From Dasania marina DSM 21967 (lineage in GTDB: Bacteria; Pseudomonadota; Gammaproteobacteria; Pseudomonadales; Dasaniaceae), in assembly GCF_000373485.1 (NCBI RefSeq), contig NZ_KB891575.1, forward strand, positions 465,248-524,033: a stretch of DNA of 58,786 nucleotides, in the 5' to 3' direction. The translations under genes were made by a program, and so were the position numbers. The first letter of the stretch is position 1. Each line of letters opens with the position of its first letter. This document shows positions 33,187-42,459 of this stretch, in pieces. The notes below the pieces were generated by a model, which had not been told where the DNA came from, did no database searches, and saw only the letters and a list, made by a program, of their open reading frames with translations.

Positions 33187-34476
33187 TTATAACTCTGCTA
33201 ACTGCGCTTCTTGACAAGCGCTGGTCATAGTTTTCGTATAAGTAAACGTTTCTAAGCTATGCTCTAACGCGGACACACCAGCAGGCATATCAACATCAAC
33301 AGCAAACATTTTTAAGCTAGCCCCCAAGGCATGTAATGTTCTGAAAATATGGTGTGAACGACACTGCTCACCCATTTGTCCTATGCGCACTATATTGGCA
33401 CCAAAGGCTCCCGATATCTCCACACGATAATGCTTTGACATATACGCTAATAATTTTTTTGCCTCTACCCCTTTAGGTAAATTAATACCTACCACCGAGT
33501 TTAGCCGGGAAGATTCTTCAACATATAACGACAAACCCATAATTTCTAAACCCTTTTGTAGCGCTAATGAAGAACGTAAATGCCTCGCAAACCTTAGCGG
33601 TAGAGTTTCTATACAGATTAAACGTAAAGCTTCATGTATCGCCAAAATACCCGATACTGGCGCAGTATAATGATAAGCTTTTTGATACCAGAATTGATCT
33701 GCCAATTTAGCATCTAAACACCAATGCCGTAACACGTCGCGTCGATTATTGACATGATCCCAGGCGGCATCAGAGAAAGCGACCAGTGAAACGCCAGGTA
33801 TAGACGAAAGTCCTTTTTGGCCACCGGTAATAATTACATCCACATCCCAATTTTCCATTTCTAACGGCATCGTGCTTAGCGTGCATACGGCATCGACTAT
33901 GACAAAACAATGGTGTTTTTTGGCAATGCCGGCAATCGTTTTTAAATGACAATTCCACACGGTGCTTGATGTTTCGCCCTGCACTATAGTCAACACTTTC
34001 GGCTTATGTTGAATAATAGCCTGCTCAACTAACTGGGGATCGGCAGCTTCTTTTTCTTTAATCTCTAATTTTACAACCTTCGCCTCTAACCTCGTAGCCA
34101 TCTCTGCTAATCGGCTGCTAAAAAAACCATTACAAATACTTAATACTTTACTACCTGGCTCAACCATATTAGCTACTGCCATTTCCATCGCTGCCGAACC
34201 AGGCCCTGCCACGCCCAAAATATGGTCAGCTTGTGTTTGAAAAACATAGCGAGACATGATTTTAACTTGGTCGATAATGACCGCCATAGTATCGCCAAGA
34301 TGGTTAATGACTATGGAATTAGCGGCGGCCACACGTGGCGGGATAGGCACTGGCCCAGCCCCCATCATCAGCAATGGCTCTTCTGGTAAAATAGCATCCA
34401 ACGGCTGGATATTTTGGGGGGGTTGTATTATCACGCTTAGATCCTGCATTATTATTTTCGAAAATATTGCACTCAT
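33187..34476 (-). CDS. Class V aminotransferase, alanine-glyoxylate/serine-pyruvate type
   Basis: A PLP-dependent fold-type I enzyme of 429 residues. The motif MGAGPVPIPP near residue 38 replaces the usual GPGP start, AGPGSAAMEMA near 90 is the phosphate loop, VDAVCTLSTMPLEM near 208 holds the ring-contact Asp, and ITGGQKGLSSIPG near 226 holds the PLP Lys. An ATG at 34449 is an alternative start; neither has a clear ribosome site. The C-terminal 35 residues have no clear family counterpart. It is separated from the QEGLA gene by 156 bases on the same strand. Likely substrates are glyoxylate with alanine or serine, but this is not proven. Confidence 0.8.
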   Translation of the reverse strand: MSAIFSKIIMQDLSVIIQPPQNIQPLDAILPEEPLLMMGAGPVPIPPRVAAANSIVINHLGDTMAVIIDQVKIMSRYVFQTQADHILGVAGPGSAAMEMAVANMVEPGSKVLSICNGFFSSRLAEMATRLEAKVVKLEIKEKEAADPQLVEQAIIQHKPKVLTIVQGETSSTVWNCHLKTIAGIAKKHHCFVIVDAVCTLSTMPLEMENWDVDVIITGGQKGLSSIPGVSLVAFSDAAWDHVNNRRDVLRHWCLDAKLADQFWYQKAYHYTAPVSGILAIHEALRLICIETLPLRFARHLRSSLALQKGLEIMGLSLYVEESSRLNSVVGINLPKGVEAKKLLAYMSKHYRVEISGAFGANIVRIGQMGEQCRSHHIFRTLHALGASLKMFAVDVDMPAGVSALEHSLETFTYTKTMTSACQEAQLAEL

Positions 34477-34632
34477 AATTTTAAGCTAGAAAACAGCTTA
34501 TTCTAATTACAGCAATGTAAACTCACGTTATTTCTTGCACCACAATTGAGCAAAGTAGTTAATCAGGTCTAATACCTACTACTTATTGGGTATACAGCTG
34601 GCTTCGTCTAATTAACAGGTAAAGACTCAAAA

Positions 34633-35898
34633 TCAATCGAACTTAGGCACTTTTTCCAACAAAATATTATAGTGTTGTTTGATTTGGCTGAGATCTATAC
34701 CGTTTAAAAAAGAGGAATAGGCCAACTGACAAAGCAAAAATCGCATATCGCTGGCCCAAGGTGGTAAATATTTAGGCGGCTTACATAGGCCACGTTCTTT
34801 GAGCTCATAGATGATGGGCATATCTTCTATATCTAATTTTCCACAAAACAATAATCGCAGGCAGTCGCCTCGGCCGGTAGACACTAACACCCGTAAAAAA
34901 TTATGTACCCGCAACAGCCCATCCAAATAAACCACATCTTTGGTAAAAGGCGCACCACCAGTTAGCACTCCACCCCTAAAGACCCTACGAGAATTCTCAA
35001 AGGCCTGCTCCTCATTACCGGTACGTTCTAGGAAATACTGATACACCTGTAAAAAGTCGGCGCCATCTATGGCCATTTGTATAGCTAGTATTCTATCCGC
35101 CAATCTACGCATTCTATCAATATCGATAGAACCGGTAATAAACTCGGCAAACACCGCCAAACCCTCTTGGGTTTTTGTAGTGCCGGGATGACTAGCCCCT
35201 AATATTTTTAAATCGGTTTGCGCTAACCCATTCAGCGATGTGGCTACATGAATGTAAGCTTCATGCTGTATTAGCTGATTAATATCTTTATCGGTAAAAC
35301 AAGCGTTGCGGCGTATGCGTATGCGATCTGCACCCGCCAAGGCATTGGCCGATAACTCGTCCACAATTTCTATTTTCGGCGCATCCTCTTTAAACATAGC
35401 TTGCACCGCCACGGTCATTTCCTCGGCAACGGTTTCTGCCAAGTGGCAGGCCCGTGGTGGCGCCCCCATATCAATGCGAGTAAAGCTTTGTATTAAACTA
35501 TCAAACTGCTTAGCCAAAGCATAAGAGGTGGTAGACTCGTCGGGCAATACACTCAACGGCGAACCGTAAAGTTGACTGGAGTATTTAAAAAAATCGGGAC
35601 TGCCACAGGCCGATAACATACGGGCGCTGTTTTCTATAGTATTGCAATGACGGTTCAGCCATTTATCTATGCTGGAGTCTTTAATATAACGCCGTGCTTC
35701 GGTGACTATAGCCGAGGTTAGACTAGCATCGAAGGCTGGATAACTGACTTGCGGTAATTCTTTTGCACCCTTAGCAAAAAATTGTTCGCGCACCGAAACA
35801 TCCCAGCTCACATGCGTCAATATACGTATAGGCACTAAAGCACTGTGTAGTAGATTACAAACATGGGTGATTCTTTGGTTGTCAGCTTCTATAGACAT
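34633..35898 (-). CDS. QEGLA-motif (DUF1704) metalloprotein
   Basis: A 421-residue protein of the family annotated as 'flavohemoglobin expression-modulating QEGLA motif protein'. The namesake motif TKTQEGLAVFAEF is at 242-254. A zinc-protease-like HExxxH is at 212-217 (QHEAYIHV). The conserved FRGGVLTGGAPFTKDVVYL segment is near 310. The family is related to eukaryotic tubulin-tail MATCAP carboxypeptidases, so a peptidase cutting near a C-terminus is plausible. In many genomes it sits beside ATP-grasp or N-formylglutamate amidohydrolase genes; neither is here. It lies downstream of the hem genes on the same strand, with 58 bases between. Confidence 0.85.
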   Translation of the reverse strand: MSIEADNQRITHVCNLLHSALVPIRILTHVSWDVSVREQFFAKGAKELPQVSYPAFDASLTSAIVTEARRYIKDSSIDKWLNRHCNTIENSARMLSACGSPDFFKYSSQLYGSPLSVLPDESTTSYALAKQFDSLIQSFTRIDMGAPPRACHLAETVAEEMTVAVQAMFKEDAPKIEIVDELSANALAGADRIRIRRNACFTDKDINQLIQHEAYIHVATSLNGLAQTDLKILGASHPGTTKTQEGLAVFAEFITGSIDIDRMRRLADRILAIQMAIDGADFLQVYQYFLERTGNEEQAFENSRRVFRGGVLTGGAPFTKDVVYLDGLLRVHNFLRVLVSTGRGDCLRLLFCGKLDIEDMPIIYELKERGLCKPPKYLPPWASDMRFLLCQLAYSSFLNGIDLSQIKQHYNILLEKVPKFD

Positions 35899-35956
35899 TT
35901 CATACTCTACAACTTACCGGCTTAGTGAGTAACTCTTGGCAAAAATAATTAAGCGA

Positions 35957-37189
35957 CTATATTTTCTTCTTGGGCATAACCATTTCAGGTAAACCATGGG
36001 TGCTCATTAACAAACCTTGATGAAAGTAATGATTACTTTGCTCGTGCTTACCTAGGCTGGCTAATAAGCGACCTAGCTCGGCGCAAGCTTCACTACTGGC
36101 AAGCAGTTTATTACTGCTTTCAAAATATTCTCTAGCCTTACCCCATAATTGATTGCGCAGCGACAAACGCCCCAAACATAAGAGTAAGCGCGCATCATTG
36201 TTGCGCTCTTTTAACCATTGCTCGGCATGCAGTAATTGTTTGTTGCTATCGACACCTTTCACCACACCATAAGCATCGACTAAGGCCGGTAACCATTCAC
36301 GGTTTAATTGATCGCGCAGTAGTTTTTCGGCGGCCGCCTCATCGCCAACTTTGATCAAGCACTGGGCATAGCATAATACGCTTTCGCCATGCCTAGTCAC
36401 GGTTTTGTTTTGCTGCTGCCACAGGCTAGTAATGGCTGCTTTAGCTTCAGCGCCTGTCTTATTAGCCACTAGGCTTAATAATTGTTGCTGACAACAGTGT
36501 TGGCTTAGCTTAGCCAGCTCGGCTTTATCGATAAGCTTATGTTTAGTCAGGGCCGGTAAGATTACAGCCAAGCCCTGCCAATCATGTAAGCCGGTGTACA
36601 CCTGCTGTAATAATTTATAGACATAGGGGTGTTTACTGGCATGCTCTTTAGCCCGGGTTAGCGTCGCTAGGCTGCGCTCTAAATAACCTCTATCAATTTG
36701 CATTTGTGCCTGCGCTATATCCACCGCGATGGCCGCGCCGCGATTGCTGTCGCTGGCCTTAGCCAATAGCTCTCGCGTTTGCTCGTCTTCGCCCAATTCA
36801 TTACTGGCCCAGGCGGCAAATAAATAATTAATTAAGGGGGTTTCCGATTTTTCGGCCGCGCTAACTAATAAGCGCCGCGACTTCTGCCACTGCCCTTCTA
36901 TATAAGCAATAATGCCCTGTGCCGTTTTTTCGCGGCTGCGCTTATAGCCGCGGCCAGAAAACCAGCGGTTAAAGGCCACACTCTTACTCACCAACCTATA
37001 GCAGATTGAAAATACCAAGCTTAACAATAGGCACACCCCTAGAAAAGCTATCACTGCCACCGTTAACGAGCTCTCTATGGTATACAGGCCGTAACTAATC
37101 AGCACATAACCGGGGTCGTGTTTTACCAAGGTAACAAAGGCCACCGCTGCTATTAACAGTATCAGGCAAAGAATAAATAAGCGTTTCAT
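35957..37189 (-). CDS. hemY: HemY-like TPR membrane protein
   Basis: A 410-residue inner membrane protein with two N-terminal membrane segments (near residues 2-18 and 40-66) and a TPR-rich remainder. The HemY_N signature is GYVLISYGLYTIESSLTVAV near residue 28. It is encoded with the haem genes in many Gammaproteobacteria but is not the protoporphyrinogen oxidase of the same name. It overlaps the hemX stop by 4 bases, so translation is coupled. Its exact role in haem supply or envelope assembly is unknown. Confidence 0.88.
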   Translation of the reverse strand: MKRLFILCLILLIAAVAFVTLVKHDPGYVLISYGLYTIESSLTVAVIAFLGVCLLLSLVFSICYRLVSKSVAFNRWFSGRGYKRSREKTAQGIIAYIEGQWQKSRRLLVSAAEKSETPLINYLFAAWASNELGEDEQTRELLAKASDSNRGAAIAVDIAQAQMQIDRGYLERSLATLTRAKEHASKHPYVYKLLQQVYTGLHDWQGLAVILPALTKHKLIDKAELAKLSQHCCQQQLLSLVANKTGAEAKAAITSLWQQQNKTVTRHGESVLCYAQCLIKVGDEAAAEKLLRDQLNREWLPALVDAYGVVKGVDSNKQLLHAEQWLKERNNDARLLLCLGRLSLRNQLWGKAREYFESSNKLLASSEACAELGRLLASLGKHEQSNHYFHQGLLMSTHGLPEMVMPKKKI

Positions 37190-38571
37190 AGCGCACTGCC
37201 CTCTTCGCCAGACTCACTATTTTTTTGCTGCGCGGGTTGGGCCTTTTTCTTGGGTAAATCGTGGCGCGTTTCTATATAAGTTTTTAGCGCTCGGGATGAA
37301 GCCGAGATATCTGGTAGCTCTACGGTTACCGCCTGCTGTTTTAAGTTTTCCAACATGTCATTGACGGTGTCGACTTGCTCGGGGTTAATCGCAAAGTAAT
37401 CATTAAGCCACTGCTGTGATTTAAGCAGGCTTTGCTCATACAGTGTTTGCTTGCCCGCTAATAAGGCCAGCTGTGCCTGCTCGAACATCAAGCGTAAATT
37501 ATGTCGTATGGCGGCCTCTTGATCGGGCGCCAGCATAGGCTTGTACACCTGCTCGCGACGGTTGATTTGTATGTATTGGCTGAGTTTATGCTTGGCCTGC
37601 TCTATGGCGCTGCTCACTCGCTGCTGCCAGCTGGGTGCGGCAACCGTGGTTTGCTCTGTAGCCGCAACGGTTAGCTGCGGCGCTTTAAATAAATCGATTT
37701 GTTCTACCTGCTGGGCCAAAGCGCCTATGCGTAAATACAGCCCTTCCATATCGAAGCGTGCCGCCGATTTTAAGGCGGTAATTTCCTGCGCTAGAATTTT
37801 GCGCACCGCGTATAAAGCGGCATCGTCAAAGTCGCGCAGTATTGCGTCAGCGGCGGTTAATAACTCTGATGCACCCGCCAACTCCTTACCCATAAGTAAA
37901 CGCTGGTTTGCCAGTTTCATTAAGTATTCAGCTTCGGCCAGTAACCAGTCTTCCCTATCGGTGGTGGATAAAGATTGTAGGCGCTGCTGCTGACCTTTAA
38001 CAGTTAAGTGCAAAGCGTTTAATTGCTCCACTAGCTGTTGCTGTGATTCTTTATTACTGGCAGCTTGTTGTGCCAACGCACGCTGCACCGCATTTTCACT
38101 ACGCTGTAACTGCTGCTCTTGTTGTTGCAATTGCTGCTGTAGCTCGGTGACCTCTGTGGCCAACTGGCCTTGCTGTTGTCCGCCCTGTTGCCATAGGTAT
38201 GCGCAGGCTAGTACTGCAATTAACGCTATAATCAAGGCGACTAGGCTTAGCGCCTTGCTAGGCTTCGCTGTAGCCTTTTTTACATTATTGCTTACGTTAT
38301 TTGCCGAGCTCTTTGTCGAGCTCTTGGTCGAGTTATTGCCAGGATTAGACGCCGTCGAACTCTTGTTTTCAGAGCTGGCTTTTGCTTGCGTTTTCTTAGC
38401 ACTACTGTCGTTATTTTTCATGGCGGCTGTTTTTTGTTTTACCAAATTTTCGTTTAAGCTCTCATTAAGACTGTCATCTTCTGTGGCAGCCTGTTTATCA
38501 TGCTGGGGCGTCGCGCTTGCTTCACTGGATGCTGATTGCTCTGCCTGCTGTTCCGTCTTTTTGTCGCTCAC
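37186..38571 (-). CDS. hemX: HemX-like uroporphyrinogen operon protein
   Basis: A 461-residue protein with a low-complexity, Lys/Ser/Asn/Thr-rich cytoplasmic N-terminus (about residues 1-120), one membrane segment (LSLVALIIALIAVLACAYLW), a Gln-rich coiled coil and the conserved HemX domain. Often annotated as uroporphyrinogen III methyltransferase, but it lacks the methyltransferase fold. GTG 38571 is chosen because GGGAG sits 8 bases before it. A TTG 15 bases further upstream overlaps that site. The N-terminus contains near-repeat codons (SSTASNPGNNSTKSSTKSS), so length variation between strains is likely. Confidence 0.85.
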   Translation of the reverse strand: MSDKKTEQQAEQSASSEASATPQHDKQAATEDDSLNESLNENLVKQKTAAMKNNDSSAKKTQAKASSENKSSTASNPGNNSTKSSTKSSANNVSNNVKKATAKPSKALSLVALIIALIAVLACAYLWQQGGQQQGQLATEVTELQQQLQQQEQQLQRSENAVQRALAQQAASNKESQQQLVEQLNALHLTVKGQQQRLQSLSTTDREDWLLAEAEYLMKLANQRLLMGKELAGASELLTAADAILRDFDDAALYAVRKILAQEITALKSAARFDMEGLYLRIGALAQQVEQIDLFKAPQLTVAATEQTTVAAPSWQQRVSSAIEQAKHKLSQYIQINRREQVYKPMLAPDQEAAIRHNLRLMFEQAQLALLAGKQTLYEQSLLKSQQWLNDYFAINPEQVDTVNDMLENLKQQAVTVELPDISASSRALKTYIETRHDLPKKKAQPAQQKNSESGEEGSAL

Positions 38572-38605
38572 GTTACTTTCTCCCAACTCTTTTGTTTTGC
38601 CTTAG

Positions 38606-39394
38606 CTAACGTTGATGTTGCGCATACTGCTGCAGTGCCACCACACAGGCATCGTCGCTGGCATTATCGGCCACAATAATGTGCCGGCAACCGGCTACGC
38701 GCGCTAAATCAGCCACCCGCTGGCCCGGCACTAACACATTCAGCGAGCGTAATACGTCTGCACCGGCTAATTGGATAAAATTGTCCAAGCTTTCACCACT
38801 GTTAACACACAGGGTGCTGATTTGTTGCGCTTCAATAATAGCAGCTAGTTCACCTTTAGGCCTGTGGGGTAGCTGCCGCTGGTAACACTCGGCATAATCA
38901 ACCAAAGCACCCTTGCTGCGCAACTGCTCGGCCAAATGCTCTCTACCGCCTACGCCGCGTACAATTAATACTTTTTGCTGATTAATATGTTGCAGATCCA
39001 TAAGCTGCAACAGCGCCTCACTGTTCATAGCAATAGTGGGAGCATTGGCATCTAGATCATAGTGCAACATCGCCTGGGCGGTAGCCACGCCTATAGCATG
39101 CCACTGTATGCCCACCGGCCACTGCGGCCAAAACTCTTGCATCCATTGCGCACCAAAATGTACGGCATTGCTACTGATAAAAATAACGTGGTGGTAGTGA
39201 TCTAGGTTGAGCAGTAATTGTTTGCTACGCTGCCGCTGAGTATGCTCTGCGGTTAACGGCTGCAGCTCTAGCACGGGATAGTGTATAACGCTGGCCCCCA
39301 GCTGGCTGAGCTTTTTAACGATATTGCCACCCTGTTGCTCAGGGCGAGTAATTAATATTTTTTGACCTTGCAAGTTTTGCACTGTGGCTGGCAC
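38606..39394 (-). CDS. hemD: Uroporphyrinogen-III synthase
   Basis: Closes hydroxymethylbilane with D-ring inversion to give uroporphyrinogen III, the branch point to haem and cobalamin. Its two-lobed fold is recognisable by LITRPEQQGG near residue 14, VIFISSNAVHFGA near 70 and the weakly conserved LCVNSGESLDNFIQL near 195. The start is GTG at 39394, directly after the hemC stop. 262 residues, normal. The family is poorly conserved, so position within the hem operon adds much of the certainty. Confidence 0.88.
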   Translation of the reverse strand: MPATVQNLQGQKILITRPEQQGGNIVKKLSQLGASVIHYPVLELQPLTAEHTQRQRSKQLLLNLDHYHHVIFISSNAVHFGAQWMQEFWPQWPVGIQWHAIGVATAQAMLHYDLDANAPTIAMNSEALLQLMDLQHINQQKVLIVRGVGGREHLAEQLRSKGALVDYAECYQRQLPHRPKGELAAIIEAQQISTLCVNSGESLDNFIQLAGADVLRSLNVLVPGQRVADLARVAGCRHIIVADNASDDACVVALQQYAQHQR

Positions 39395-40336
39395 TTACTG
39401 TGCTCCGTAGACGGCGCTGAGTATCTCGGCAGCACCTTGGCGGATTAAATCTTCCGCCACACTAATGCCCAGCGCGTCGGGGTCGGCCTTAGGGCCGCAT
39501 TGCTCGCTAGTGAGCATAACGCTGCCATCGGGCTTGCCCACTAAGCCGCGCAACCACAGCTGCTCAGGGTTATTGGGATCGGTAATGGCAAAGCAGGCGA
39601 TAGGTACTTGGCAACCGCCTTCTAAGCGTTTGTTCATGGCGCGCTCGGCCAGCACACATTCGGCACTAGCGGGGTGATGCAAAGGCGCTAATAAATCCTG
39701 CAAGCGTTGGTCGTCGCGGCGACACTCTACCCCTACCGCGCCTTGGCCACCGGCGGGCAGCATTTGGGTATCGCTAAGGGCTAGGCGTATACGATCATGC
39801 ATGTTTAAACGCATCAGCCCAGCAGTGGCCAGGACGATGGCGTCATATTGGCCTTCATCTAACTTGCGCAGGCGGGTATTGACGTTGCCGCGCAAATCTA
39901 AAATCGTTAAATCGGGGCGCTGCTGACGCAACTGGCATTGCCTACGCAGGCTGGAGGTGCCGACGCGAGCGCCCTGTGGCAAATCCTCTATGCTGGCGTA
40001 ATCGTTGGAGACAAAGGCATCACTGGGGTCTTCCCTAGGGCAGATAATAGACAGGCCCAAACCTTCGGGGAAATCCATGGGCACATCTTTCATGGAGTGC
40101 ACCGCAATATCAGCACGGCCATCTAGCAAGGCAGCCTCCAGCTCTTTCACAAACAAGCCCTTGCCGCCGATTTTCGATAGCGGTGAATCCAGCATTATAT
40201 CGCCCTTGGTAGTCATACCTAGTAGCTCAACCACTATGCCGGGATGATGTTTTTCCAGCTCGGCTTTAATGTATTCGGCCTGCCATAGGGCAAGAGGGCT
40301 TTCGCGGGTGGCAATAACGACTTTTTCTAAGGACAT
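39395..40336 (-). CDS. hemC: Porphobilinogen deaminase (hydroxymethylbilane synthase)
   Basis: Joins four porphobilinogens into hydroxymethylbilane. The motifs are [16 protein letters not shown] near residue 9, [18 protein letters not shown] near 77 with the catalytic Asp, [13 protein letters not shown] near 125 and [13 protein letters not shown] near 239 with the dipyrromethane-bound Cys. 313 residues. It is the first gene of hemC-hemD-hemX-hemY, downstream of algR across a repeat-filled gap, as in Pseudomonas. Confidence 0.96.
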   Translation of the reverse strand: MSLEKVVIATRESPLALWQAEYIKAELEKHHPGIVVELLGMTTKGDIMLDSPLSKIGGKGLFVKELEAALLDGRADIAVHSMKDVPMDFPEGLGLSIICPREDPSDAFVSNDYASIEDLPQGARVGTSSLRRQCQLRQQRPDLTILDLRGNVNTRLRKLDEGQYDAIVLATAGLMRLNMHDRIRLALSDTQMLPAGGQGAVGVECRRDDQRLQDLLAPLHHPASAECVLAERAMNKRLEGGCQVPIACFAITDPNNPEQLWLRGLVGKPDGSVMLTSEQCGPKADPDALGISVAEDLIRQGAAEILSAVYGAQ

Positions 40337-40393
40337 AACAACTCTTAACTAGTAGTGAAATAACAGCGGCCAGTTTAACGCTTATTGGACGGG

Positions 40394-40520
40394 GAGTCGC
40401 TAGTCTACAGTCACTAGTACACAGTCTCTAGTTTGGAGTCGCTAGTCGCTAGCAAAGCAGCCTACCCCTCTAGAGACTATTAACTAGCGACTAGTGACTA
40501 GTGACTACTGACTAGAGACT
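40394..40520. repeat. Inverted cluster of CTAGT-type octamer repeats
   Basis: The algR-hemC gap is filled by units such as AGTCGCTAGT, AGTCACTAGT and AGTCTCTAGT in the left half (40394-40449). The right half (40470-40520) carries their complements (ACTAGCGACTAGTGACTAG and so on). The whole can fold into a long imperfect hairpin and may end the algZR transcript. The same text occurs at 56230-56258 next to cobQ. Confidence 0.7.
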
Positions 40521-41261
40521 GTTTAAAAACTTGCGTAATTCCGGCATATGACGGCGGCTAACTTGCGGCCCCTGCTCTACCCCGGCCAAACGCGCATAAA
40601 AATTGCTGCCGCGACGGTCGACACCGGTAAGGTGGCGTATGGCGACTAAGGCGTTGCGGTGCAGGCGGATAAACTGCTGATCAAACTCGTCTTCCAGCTC
40701 TTTTAAGGTATCGTCGATAAGGATTTCGGCCAACAGGCCTTCGCGCTGGTACATAATGGTGACGTATTTTTGATCCGCTAAAAAGTAGCGTATGTCGGCC
40801 ACCGGCACTAACTCTATGCCGCGGCTGGACTTAGCGCTAATGTAATGGCGCTGCTCGCTGGTCCCCTGCTTATCGCCCTCGGCCAGGCTAGCCAATTGCA
40901 GCTTGTTGAGTTTTTGTGCCTGGGCCAAGGCCTGACTGAGCTTATCGCGGTTAACCGGTTTAAGTAGATAACCCACCGCATTGGCATCAAAGGCCTCCAG
41001 CGCATAGTCGTTATAGGCGGTACAAAAGATTACCGCCGGTGGCTCGTCCATGGCCATTAAGGCACGGGCGGCGGCCAAGCCATCCATCACCGGCATGCGT
41101 ATATCCATTAGCAGTATGTCGGGGTGGTGCTCATTTACCAAGGTGATTGCCTGCTGGCCATTGTCGGCCTCGGCTACCACCTGATAGCCCGCATCCTCGG
41201 CTACCAGCCTTGCCAGCCGCTGCCTAGCTAAGGGCTCATCATCGACGATCAATACCTTCAT
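40512..41261 (-). CDS. algR: AlgR-like LytTR response regulator
   Basis: A 249-residue response regulator. The receiver domain has the acidic pocket VDDEP (residues 6-10), phospho-acceptor Asp53 (LLMDIRMPVMDG) and the conserved Lys in LLKPVNRDKL near 106. The C-terminal LytTR DNA-binding domain has DIRYFLADQKYVTIMY and FIRLHRNALVAIRHLTGV. It overlaps algZ by 4 bases. In pseudomonads AlgR controls alginate, twitching and virulence genes; here pilT/pilU are also in the window, but no direct link is visible. Confidence 0.9.
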   Translation of the reverse strand: MKVLIVDDEPLARQRLARLVAEDAGYQVVAEADNGQQAITLVNEHHPDILLMDIRMPVMDGLAAARALMAMDEPPAVIFCTAYNDYALEAFDANAVGYLLKPVNRDKLSQALAQAQKLNKLQLASLAEGDKQGTSEQRHYISAKSSRGIELVPVADIRYFLADQKYVTIMYQREGLLAEILIDDTLKELEDEFDQQFIRLHRNALVAIRHLTGVDRRGSNFYARLAGVEQGPQVSRRHMPELRKFLNSL

Positions 41262-42298
41262 GGCTCATCCTCTAGGCTAACTGGGTAACTAAGCCGCACG
41301 GTATAGCGGCCGTCGACTTGCTCGCTGAGTAAGCTGGCCTGCTCGCCAAATAAGGCCTTAAGCCTGTGCTCTATATTAGGCAGGGCAATTTTATTGCCGT
41401 GAGTGTGGGCCCGCTCGGTGTTGAAGGGGTTGCTAATCGTCACCGTTAATTGCCCCTGCGCATAGCTGGCCGCCACCGTAACCGTGCCACCTGCAGCGAG
41501 ATTTTGAATGCCGTGGTAGATGGCGTTCTCTAATAAAGGCTGTAATACCAAGCTGGGCATGGCTAGGCTCATGGGCACCTCATCCAGCTGCCACTGCAAC
41601 TGCAGGCGTTCAGCTAGGCGATTTTTCTCTATGCGCGCATAGCTACGGCACAGCTCTATTTCATCACCCAAGGTGGTCGCCGCCGTGCTGTCGCTGAGGC
41701 TAGCTCTAAATAGCGCCGACAAATCTTCTACCGCCCGCTCCGCCGCCTGCGGCTTAACGGCAATCAGGCTGGCAATAATATTCATACTATTAAATAGAAA
41801 GTGAGGCCGTATGCGCGATTGCAGGGCCTGTATACGAGCTTGCAACTCGGCCTGTTGGCGCTGCTGTAATTGCTGGGCTAGGTAAAAATAGCGCAGCGCT
41901 ATGCCCGCCAATACTGCGGCAATCAGTGTAGTTTTAAGTAGTTGATCACCATCGGGCAGCCACGCGCCGCCCAGCACGCCGCCGGCCATTAACCACTGCC
42001 CCAACAAGGCCAATAGCGCCGCTAGGCCTACTATTAATAGATAGCTGCAGGCCGCGCCCCAAGCCAACGGCAGCCGGCTTAAGCAAGGCCGCAGCTGGCA
42101 CAGGCAGGCGGCGCTGGCCAAAAAGACCCACTGGCAAAATAGCGACTTCAGGGCAAAACCCTGCCAATCAAAGTAGCGTACGCCGCTATTGTCCAAGGCC
42201 AGCACTATCGCCAGTAGCTCAGCCACCAGCACCAAAAACAACACTGCCTTCACTTGGCATAAGTCGGGTAAGAAAAACCCCTGAGGCTGTTCCTTCAT
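41258..42298 (-). CDS. algZ: AlgZ/FimS-like sensor histidine kinase
   Basis: A 346-residue LytS-type histidine kinase. Four N-terminal membrane segments lie within about residues 15-135. The phospho-acceptor segment is IRPHFLFNSMNIIASLI near 163, with the PHFLFN signature, and the HATPase_c domain has LVLQPLLENAIYHGIQ near 249. It starts divergently from argH and overlaps algR at its 3' end. The algZ-algR pair upstream of hemC is the Pseudomonas arrangement. Confidence 0.88.
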   Translation of the reverse strand: MKEQPQGFFLPDLCQVKAVLFLVLVAELLAIVLALDNSGVRYFDWQGFALKSLFCQWVFLASAACLCQLRPCLSRLPLAWGAACSYLLIVGLAALLALLGQWLMAGGVLGGAWLPDGDQLLKTTLIAAVLAGIALRYFYLAQQLQQRQQAELQARIQALQSRIRPHFLFNSMNIIASLIAVKPQAAERAVEDLSALFRASLSDSTAATTLGDEIELCRSYARIEKNRLAERLQLQWQLDEVPMSLAMPSLVLQPLLENAIYHGIQNLAAGGTVTVAASYAQGQLTVTISNPFNTERAHTHGNKIALPNIEHRLKALFGEQASLLSEQVDGRYTVRLSYPVSLEDEP

Positions 42299-42403
42299 GC
42301 GCTACACCCTATTGTTTATACTTATATTCCATGGCCCACATCATAGCAGAGCCTTTATAGCCAGCACACCGCCCCAATAGCAGCATCCTACTGCGCTTGC
42401 TGT

Positions 42404-42409
42404 TATAAT
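42404..42409 (+). promoter_or_regulatory. Probable argH promoter -10 element
   Basis: A perfect TATAAT lies 50 bases before the argH ATG in the algZ/argH divergent gap. The sequence 17 bases upstream (CAGCAT) is a poor -35, so the promoter would be weak or activated. Confidence 0.4.
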
Positions 42410-42459
42410 TCGCGGCTGCGATTAACCTAATAGTATTTTTAACGTGGTAAGTGACTGTC

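Noticed and set aside
38147-38605. Plus-strand 152-residue ORF rich in Leu and Ala
   Set aside because: A mirror of the low-complexity hemX N-terminus; not an independent gene.
40394-40520. Possible CRISPR array
   Set aside because: Units are 8-10 bases, inverted between halves and without unique spacers; no cas genes nearby.
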